A stretch of DNA of 25,193 bases from Perlabentimonas sp964554585. Lineage in GTDB: Bacteria > Bacteroidota > Bacteroidia > Bacteroidales > Tenuifilaceae. The position numbers and the translations under genes are program-made. The notes below the pieces were generated by a model. The model did no database searches and was not told the DNA's origin. It saw only the letters and a program-made list of their open reading frames with translations. This document shows positions 23,285 through 25,193 of the stretch, piece by piece. Positions within the stretch are counted from its first letter, which is position 1. Each line of letters opens with the position of its first letter. Where the stretch lies: the NCBI GenBank assembly GCA_964554585.1, contig CAZKPD010000022.1, positions 1 through 25,193 of the forward strand, written 5' to 3'.

Positions 23285-24325
23285 GTGAATTTTGATCTTC
23301 TTTCAACGGTAGAGTACGGCGGATGTTCCGCTAAAATTCCTGCGGGATTGTTAGAGAAAGTTTTATTGTCTCTTCCCATAACCAAAGATAGCAATCTGCT
23401 TATAGACATGGAGACCCATGATGATGCGGCAGTGTATAAGTTAACAGATGATATTGCATTGATCTTTACTACCGACTTTTTTCCTCCCATATGCTCGGAC
23501 CCGTACGAGTTTGGTCAAATAGCTGCAAGTAATTCTTTAAGCGATGTGTATGCCATGGGGGGAGAGCCCTTTTTAGCGCTGAATATTGCCATGTTTCCTG
23601 CGTCAAAAATCCCTCATGAGGTGTATGGGCAAATACTTGCGGGAGCTGCAGATACGGCTCACAAGGCCAAAACGCTTATTGTAGGAGGACATACCATTGA
23701 TGATTATCCGCCCAAATTCGGATTAGCTGTAATTGGTAGGGTTCATCCTAATGATATCATTTCCAATGCGGGCCTCAAACCCGGACAAGCGTTAGTGCTT
23801 ACAAAACCACTGGGTACCGGTATTGTTGCCGCAGGCAAGAGGCTAAACCTAATTGAGGAATCATCCTACCAAGAAATGCTTCATTGGATGAAAACCCTTA
23901 ATAATCAGACTGATATCATGAAGAATTACAAGGTAACCGGTGCTACCGATATTACCGGATTTGGGTTGCTGGGGCATGCGCTTAAAATGGCCAAGGCCAG
24001 CAATGTGTCAATTACCTTTAATTCGAAAAGCATTCCAATATTGCCCAATGCTTTGGAACTGGTTGATATGGCTTGTATTCCTGGAGCAGCCTTTAGAAAT
24101 GCAGAGTATGTTAACGACGAACTTTCTGCGGCTTATTGTGGGTTTAATCATAAGATGATAATGAATGATGCACAAACCTCAGGGGGGCTATTAATTGGCG
24201 TTGATTCAAACAATGCCGACGCATTGGTGCAAAACCTCAGAGATTTAGGGTTATCTCATGCCGGTATCATAGGGTATGTGGAACAAGCCGAAGGAGGCAA
24301 AAAACGCCTAAATATCGCCAATTAA
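23285..24325 (+). CDS. selD: Selenide, water dikinase SelD (cysteine form)
   Basis: SelD makes selenophosphate from selenide and ATP, the donor for selenocysteine, 2-selenouridine and some Se-cofactors. The 346-residue protein has the catalytic C14 and K17 in YGGCSAKIPAG; the codon at C14 is TGT, so this is not a selenoprotein version. The DDAAVY metal-binding block and the TTDFFPPI and DVYAMGGEPF blocks follow. The C-terminal ATP-binding part includes GATDITGFGLLGHALKMA and MNDAQTSGGLL. Translation apparently begins at a GTG (23285), four bases after the DUF3343 stop; no in-frame ATG lies before the catalytic motif. It is the last gene of the module and is followed by a hairpin. Confidence 0.96.
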   Translation: MNFDLLSTVEYGGCSAKIPAGLLEKVLLSLPITKDSNLLIDMETHDDAAVYKLTDDIALIFTTDFFPPICSDPYEFGQIAASNSLSDVYAMGGEPFLALNIAMFPASKIPHEVYGQILAGAADTAHKAKTLIVGGHTIDDYPPKFGLAVIGRVHPNDIISNAGLKPGQALVLTKPLGTGIVAAGKRLNLIEESSYQEMLHWMKTLNNQTDIMKNYKVTGATDITGFGLLGHALKMAKASNVSITFNSKSIPILPNALELVDMACIPGAAFRNAEYVNDELSAAYCGFNHKMIMNDAQTSGGLLIGVDSNNADALVQNLRDLGLSHAGIIGYVEQAEGGKKRLNIAN

Positions 24326-24351
24326 TCATCGTTTAGAAACAATACACAAGA

Positions 24352-24378
24352 AATGCTAGGGACTAATTCCCTAGCATT
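24352..24378. terminator. Hairpin between convergent selD and the small acidic protein gene
   Basis: AATGCTAGGGA (24352-24362) pairs perfectly with TCCCTAGCATT (24368-24378) around a 5-base loop. It lies 26 bases after the selD stop and 24 bases after the end of the minus-strand gene. Neither side has a long T-run, so termination strength is uncertain, but its place between convergent genes fits a shared terminator. Confidence 0.6.
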
Positions 24379-24402
24379 ACATCAAAATCTTAAAGGTTCA
24401 GG

Positions 24403-24747
24403 CTAATCTGCGTCAAATTCATCGTCAGCAAATCCGCTGCCTTGATCCTCATCCTCAATGTCTTCTGGAAAATCATCAGAATCCGTCCCAAAAGAATCCG
24501 ATTCGCTAAAGTAATCCTTTTCGCTATCCTCATCGTCTTCTTTAGGTTTACTGTCAATTTTAACGTTGACCTTTACCAGATAGGAGGCATCTTCAGTTTC
24601 GAGGCTTACCGCATGGAAATACTCATTATTTGGTTTTGTCACCTTAATAACTTGGTCTAGGTAACCATGAGGATACCTTTTTTTGAAAAGTTCTAGCAGC
24701 TCATCTGATAAGTTTTTGTAGCTGACTACCAGTTTCTTCTTGTCCAT
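24403..24747 (-). CDS. Small conserved protein with acidic C-terminal tail
   Basis: The 114-residue protein has an ordered N-terminal part (about residues 1-65; KKLVVSYKNLSDELLELFKK then RYPHGYLDQVI and VKVNVKID) and a disordered tail of about 48 residues made mostly of Asp, Glu and Ser. Similar short acidic-tailed proteins are common in Bacteroidota genomes, but no function is known to me. No signal peptide, metal site or catalytic motif is visible. The start ATG is 24745-24747. TAAATTTG on the minus strand at 24822-24829 matches the Bacteroidota -7 pattern and would give a leader of about 68 bases, though no -33 TTG was found. The acidic tail may be a protein-protein or DNA-mimic surface; this is speculation. 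Confidence 0.72.
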   Translation of the reverse strand: MDKKKLVVSYKNLSDELLELFKKRYPHGYLDQVIKVTKPNNEYFHAVSLETEDASYLVKVNVKIDSKPKEDDEDSEKDYFSESDSFGTDSDDFPEDIEDEDQGSGFADDEFDAD

Positions 24748-24959
24748 AAATCCTAATAAAATACTCTATAACACTAAGCAATTATTACAATGCAATAATA
24801 CATTAAATATTCTTTCAAAGACAAATTTATTAAATAATTAACAGGCTATATTTACACTTTTCTATATAATCGTATTCGGTTTATTCCTTTAATCAGTGTA
24901 AATGGAATTACAACCAACTAAGTCATATAATGTATATTATGTTAAATATGCATTTTGGA

Positions 24960-24987
24960 TTAAAGGGCAGTATAGCCTGCCCTTTAA
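24960..24987 (-). terminator. Hairpin after the TPR protein gene
   Basis: TTAAAGGGCAG (24960-24970) pairs with CTGCCCTTTAA (24977-24987), loop of six. It is 8 bases beyond the stop of the minus-strand TPR gene. The T-run is poor, so this is a likely but not certain terminator. Confidence 0.6.
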
Positions 24988-24995
24988 CAAAACAC

Positions 24996-25193
24996 TTATT
25001 TCTTTTCGCTCCACTTAAGATTGATCTCTTGATATTTCTTCATATACTCTTCACTTTCTACTCTAAACCTAAAATAAAGATTACGAAGTGATTCTAAAGT
25101 TTGAATATTATCAGGACTTATTTCAAGTGCTCTCTCCATATAAGGAAGACTCTTTTTAAATTCATTGTTCGACTTCACAATAAGCTCATCATA
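24996..25193 (-). CDS. Tetratricopeptide repeat protein, C-terminal fragment (runs off the window)
   Basis: Only the last 65 codons are in the window; the frame is open to the end at 25193, and the true start lies outside. The piece contains one clear TPR-like unit (KKSLPYMERALEISPDNIQT then LESLRNLYFRF) and a basic helical tail ending LKWSEKK. The ERALEISPDNIQTLESLRNLYFRF sequence is typical of the last repeat in Bacteroidota TPR lipoproteins and periplasmic proteins. A GTG at 25176-25178 should not be taken as the start, because the TPR helix continues upstream of it. Function cannot be judged from this fragment. Confidence 0.8.
   Translation of the reverse strand, partial: YDELIVKSNNEFKKSLPYMERALEISPDNIQTLESLRNLYFRFRVESEEYMKKYQEINLKWSEKK

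Noticed and set aside
23320..23330. Possible selenocysteine (in-frame TGA) in SelD, as in some SelD proteins.
   Set aside because: The codon at the catalytic position is TGT (Cys14), so no recoding is needed.

Overview
The window reads as ordinary chromosome of a Bacteroidota bacterium, most likely Bacteroidales or a near relative. The support is the V-type ATPase operon with a DUF2764 gene in second place, a DUF2027-Smr protein, the long form of QueA, a SiaB-like kinase, a DUF4252-like lipoprotein, and promoter candidates of the TTG / TAnnTTTG type. I see no insertion sequence, prophage, CRISPR array or tRNA. Sequence is continuous except for a 10-base N gap inside the V-ATPase subunit B gene.

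Layout. 1-3.1 kb, minus strand: mnmE (tRNA wobble-uridine modification), a SiaB-family kinase-like protein and an HdeD-like membrane protein. 3.4-6.6 kb, plus strand: an M3 metallopeptidase lipoprotein with a clear terminator, then a FlK-like hotdog thioesterase from a good promoter, and a small lipoprotein. 6.9-14.5 kb, plus strand: a tight seven-gene V-ATPase operon, E-DUF2764-A-B-D-I-K, closed by a perfect hairpin terminator. Subunits C, F and a second peripheral-stalk subunit are not recognisable. 14.5-17.5 kb, minus strand: ygiQ and queA. 17.65-19.16 kb, plus strand: the DUF2027-Smr gene, then the RNase P RNA gene 28 bases later. 19.17-19.78 kb is gene-free, and its right part carries three copies of a TACA-N2-TGTA-like palindrome ahead of an XRE regulator. 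20.2-24.3 kb, plus strand: pyrD, then a selenium module (yedF, cysteine desulfurase, DUF3343, selD). 24.4-25.2 kb, minus strand: a small acidic protein and the C-terminal end of a TPR protein that runs off the window.

How the parts may work together. The V-ATPase c-ring subunit keeps all five residues of the Enterococcus hirae NtpK sodium site at exact spacing, so the pump may be sodium-coupled. The selenium module can release selenium from selenocysteine, carry it and activate it to selenophosphate, but the user enzyme (SelA/SelB, SelU or a Se-cofactor pathway) is not in the window. The most unusual single-gene observation is PyrD. By its overall layout it is a quinone-type (class 2) dihydroorotate dehydrogenase, but it has Cys in place of the catalytic Ser and Ile in place of the neighbouring Thr, a pattern that resembles class 1 enzymes.
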